Shown here: positions 61,481-64,000 of the stretch, in pieces
Numbering within the stretch: the first letter of the stretch is position 1
Layout of the letters: each line of letters opens with the position of its first letter
From: Rossellomorea aquimaris
Lineage (GTDB): Bacteria; Bacillota; Bacilli; Bacillales; Fictibacillaceae
Reading direction: 5' to 3'
NCBI GenBank assembly: GCA_020524245.1
Contig: JAIVLN010000001.1
Span: 62,001-126,000, forward strand
Length of the DNA: 64,000 nt
Made by a program: the position numbers and the translations under genes
Notes under the pieces: generated by a model
The model's input: only the letters and a program-made list of their open reading frames with translations
Told to the model about the DNA's origin: nothing
The model's database searches: none

Positions 61481-62464
61481 TTAAAATTCTGCTAGATCAC
61501 GCATCGCTTTTTCAACTTTATCCGGGTTGATCATGAAGTGTTTTTCCATTGTCGGTGCATATGGCATTGCCGGTACGTCTGGTCCAGCAAGACGTTGGAT
61601 CGGTGCATCTAATTCGAACAGGCAATTTTCTGCGATGATGGCAGAAACTTCACTCATGATGCTTCCTTCTTTGTTGTCTTCTGTGACAAGCAAGACTTTA
61701 CCTGTCTTGGAAGCTGCCTCGATGATCGCTTCTTTATCCAATGGATAAACGGTACGTAGGTCAAGTACGTGTGCAGAATAGCCGTCTTTTTCAAGCTTCT
61801 CAGCTGCTTGAAGTGCAAAGTGGACAGCCAATCCGTAAGTGATGACGGTAATGTCTTCCCCTTCACGTTTCACATCCGCTTTTCCAATCGGTAGAGTGTA
61901 ATCGTCTTCAGGAACTTCTCCCTTGATCAGACGATAAGCACGCTTATGCTCGAAGAATAATACTGGATCGTCGTCACGGATTGCCGCTTTCAATAATCCT
62001 TTTACATCATAAGGAGTTGAAGGCATAACGATCTTCAAACCTGGTACATTTGCAAAAAGTGCTTCAACCGATTGAGAGTGGTAAAGCGCACCGTGAACTC
62101 CTCCACCATAAGGCGCACGGATCGTAATCGGACAGCTCCAATCGTTGTTTGAACGGTAGCGGATCTTCGCTGCTTCCGAAACAATCTGGTTCACTGCTGG
62201 CATGATGAAGTCCGCAAATTGCATTTCAGCGACTGGGCGCATGCCATACATTGCAGCTCCGATTCCGACACCTGCAATCGCAGATTCTGCGAGTGGTGTA
62301 TCGATGACACGATCTTCACCGAATTGTTCATGAAGACCTGCAGTGGCACGGAATACTCCGCCACGCACTCCGACGTCTTCTCCAAGTACAAATACTTTGT
62401 TGTCACGTTCCATTTCTTCACGTAAAGCTTGAGTTACTGCATCTATATAAGAAATTACTGGCAT
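61481..62464 (-). CDS. bkdAB: Branched-chain 2-oxoacid dehydrogenase E1 beta
   Basis: 327 residues. FVLGEDVGVRGGVFRATAGL and AESAIAGVGIGAAMYGMRPV are E1 beta signatures; the C-terminal transketolase domain (VLLVTEDNKEGSIMSEVSA) is complete. Gene spacing to bkdAA and bkdB is 12 and 20 bp, one operon. Confidence 0.96.
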   Translation of the reverse strand: MPVISYIDAVTQALREEMERDNKVFVLGEDVGVRGGVFRATAGLHEQFGEDRVIDTPLAESAIAGVGIGAAMYGMRPVAEMQFADFIMPAVNQIVSEAAKIRYRSNNDWSCPITIRAPYGGGVHGALYHSQSVEALFANVPGLKIVMPSTPYDVKGLLKAAIRDDDPVLFFEHKRAYRLIKGEVPEDDYTLPIGKADVKREGEDITVITYGLAVHFALQAAEKLEKDGYSAHVLDLRTVYPLDKEAIIEAASKTGKVLLVTEDNKEGSIMSEVSAIIAENCLFELDAPIQRLAGPDVPAMPYAPTMEKHFMINPDKVEKAMRDLAEF

Positions 62465-62476
62465 ATGTTCGTCCCC

Positions 62477-63472
62477 CTATTCCGCATACACGTATTTGAG
62501 CGCACTTTCAGCTTCAGCATACGGTGCTTCTTCAGCGTAATCCGTCGCTTCGTCCACTTCTTTCTCAATGCGTTCAGTGATTTCTTTCGCCTTTTCTTCC
62601 GTTAAAAGACCGAGTTCTTCAAGGTACTTTTTGAACGTAATCAGGGCATCTTTTTGTTTCGCTTCTTCTACCTCTTCACGCTCACGATAAGCACGATCGT
62701 CATCATCACTGGAGTGAGGAGTCAGTCGGTAAGATACTGTTTCAATCAATGAAGGACCTTCACCACGACGTCCACGGTCAGCCGCTTCTTTCACTGCCTC
62801 ATAGACTGCAAGTGGGTCGTTTCCATCAACCGTCACACCTGGCATTCCGTAACCGATTGCACGGTCGGATACCTTTTCACAAGCCAATTGCTTGGAAACT
62901 GGAACGGAGATTGCGTACTTATTGTTTTCACACATGAAGATGACCGGAAGCTTATGTACTCCCGCAAAGTTTGCAGATTCGTGGAAATCACCCTGGTTGG
63001 ATGAACCTTCACCAAATGTTGTGAATGTCACAAGGTCTTTACCTTCCATCTTACCTGCAAGTGCGATTCCAACCGCATGTCCAACTTGAGTCGTTACTGG
63101 AGAAGATCCAGTGACGATGTGGTTCTTCTTTTGACCGAAGTGACCTGGCATTTGACGTCCGCCAGAGTTCGGGTCTTCTGCTTTCGCAAATCCGGAAAGC
63201 ATCAAGTCACGTGCAGTCATACCGAAATGTAGAACTACGCCCATATCACGGTAGTACGGAAGGACATAATCCTTTTCTTTATCAAGTGCCATCGCAGCAC
63301 CTACTTGAGCTGCCTCTTGTCCTTGACAGGAGATGACGAATGGAATTTTACCTGCACGGTTCAAGAGCCACATTCTTTCATCGATCTTTCTTGCCATTAA
63401 CATCGTTTCATACATTTTCAATACATCTTCATCAGATAAACCTAGTCTTTCATGACGATTTTCGGCCATCAC
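62477..63472 (-). CDS. bkdAA: Branched-chain 2-oxoacid dehydrogenase E1 alpha
   Basis: 331 residues. Thiamine diphosphate motif GEGSSNQGDFHESANFA ... NNKYA, and the phosphorylation-loop-like RLTPHSSDDDDRAYR. With E1 beta forms the decarboxylating heterotetramer for Leu/Ile/Val-derived oxoacids. RBS AAGGAGGG. Confidence 0.96.
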   Translation of the reverse strand: MMAENRHERLGLSDEDVLKMYETMLMARKIDERMWLLNRAGKIPFVISCQGQEAAQVGAAMALDKEKDYVLPYYRDMGVVLHFGMTARDLMLSGFAKAEDPNSGGRQMPGHFGQKKNHIVTGSSPVTTQVGHAVGIALAGKMEGKDLVTFTTFGEGSSNQGDFHESANFAGVHKLPVIFMCENNKYAISVPVSKQLACEKVSDRAIGYGMPGVTVDGNDPLAVYEAVKEAADRGRRGEGPSLIETVSYRLTPHSSDDDDRAYREREEVEEAKQKDALITFKKYLEELGLLTEEKAKEITERIEKEVDEATDYAEEAPYAEAESALKYVYAE

Positions 63473-63496
63473 ATTACCCTCCTTAAAAATCTTCCT

Positions 63497-64000
63497 TTAG
63501 TTATGGATCGCTTTACCATCGACAGCGAGTGCTGCTTCCCCGATGACTTCTGATAGAGTCGGGTGAGGATGGACAGAATGAGCGATTTCCCAAGGTGTTG
63601 CATCCAATACTTTTGCTAGACCAGCTTCGGAAATCATATCCGTTACATGCGGTCCGATCATATGGACACCTAACAGATCATTCGTTACTTTATCGGCAAT
63701 CAATTTGACGAAACCATCGGATTGACCGTAAACAAGCGCTTTCCCGATTCCTTTGAAAGAGAACTTACCGACTTTCACGTCGTATCCTTGTTCTTTCGCT
63801 TCGTCTTCTGTCAAACCGACACTTGCCATTTCAGGGTTTGAATAGATACATTTTGAAATCGTTGTATAATCCATTGGATGTGGATTGTTTTCAGTCATGT
63901 GCTCAACAGCTGCAATTCCTTCATGGGACGCAACGTGCGCCAATTGCAATCCACCGATGACATCACCGATTGCATAAATGTGTGAGTCCTTCGTCTGGAA
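63497..64000 (-). CDS. lpdV: Dihydrolipoyl dehydrogenase E3 (LpdV), N-terminus beyond window
   Basis: 168 codons visible, open at the right edge. YAIGDVIGGLQLAHVA is the second FAD contact, PEMASVGLTEDEAKEQ the interface, and HPHPTLSEVIGEAAL the dimerisation domain with catalytic His-Glu. Reoxidises lipoyl groups of BkdB. First of four bkd genes seen. Confidence 0.95.
   Translation of the reverse strand, partial: FQTKDSHIYAIGDVIGGLQLAHVASHEGIAAVEHMTENNPHPMDYTTISKCIYSNPEMASVGLTEDEAKEQGYDVKVGKFSFKGIGKALVYGQSDGFVKLIADKVTNDLLGVHMIGPHVTDMISEAGLAKVLDATPWEIAHSVHPHPTLSEVIGEAALAVDGKAIHN

Overview
The window is a chromosomal segment of a low-GC, Gram-positive spore-former of the family Bacillaceae. 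The evidence is the strong Bacillus-type Shine-Dalgarno sites, a gene order matching the Bacillus subtilis bkd / yqjA-yqjB-yqjD-yqjE-yqjH region, and Bacillaceae-specific genes: BrxB bacilliredoxin, Prli42, a ScoC-like MarR regulator and an IMEF-type encapsulin. The genus cannot be fixed from sequence alone.

Layout. 1-12.4 kb is core genome: DNA polymerase IV (cut by the left edge), a ScoC-like regulator, and an operon for the propionyl-CoA to succinyl-CoA route (acyl-CoA carboxylase beta subunit, a fused cobalamin-binding/methylmalonyl-CoA epimerase protein, mutase large chain) with an M20 peptidase. Next come Prli42, an iron-storing encapsulin module (IMEF cargo, shell, tagged ferredoxin and an unknown cysteine protein, the last two diverging from Fur-like boxes), an L,D-transpeptidase, YqjA, tRNA-Arg(UCG) and BrxB. 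12.5-13.4 kb holds two neighbouring tandem-repeat arrays with the same 51-52 bp period but different sequences. 13.5-20.1 kb carries an orphan zinc-binding lipoprotein with a Zur box, a glyoxalase-fold protein with an HxlR regulator, a GNAT, a methyltransferase, a cysteine hydrolase and an amine oxidase.

20.2-45.3 kb, with a remnant at 59.4-60.0 kb, is the most striking part. It is a dense run of small, unrelated genes: five GNATs, two phosphotransferases, two histidine phosphatases, a methyltransferase, a nucleosidase, an ECF sigma/anti-sigma pair, GrpB, a WapI-like immunity protein, a CPCC protein and many 33-90 residue membrane proteins. Nearly all are on the minus strand and most are separated by copies of one intergenic repeat family. 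Each repeat has an imperfect stem-loop whose sequence varies, ending at a conserved GCCCCC boundary, and all copies point the same way. One 370-bp gene-plus-repeat unit occurs twice, identical, with both ends exactly at the GCCCCC boundaries. This looks like an integron-like cassette array, but no integrase is visible. From 41.9 to 44.7 kb the genes switch to the plus strand while the repeats keep their direction.

45.7-59.3 kb is a mobile-element zone: a HEPN protein, an intact IS21-type element, a possible new peptide export operon (67-residue membrane peptide, ABC ATPase, permease, M50 protease, small membrane protein), a RadC-like JAB protein, a second IS21 element sitting between unrelated gene fragments (including a broken serine recombinase), remnants of a third IS21 and an IS1182, and a frameshifted IS110 with a structured leader that may encode a bridge RNA. 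60.1-64 kb returns to core genome: the branched-chain 2-oxoacid dehydrogenase genes bkdB, bkdAB, bkdAA and lpdV (cut by the right edge). The roughly 47 kb between brxB and bkdB is therefore an accessory insertion in an otherwise conserved neighbourhood.
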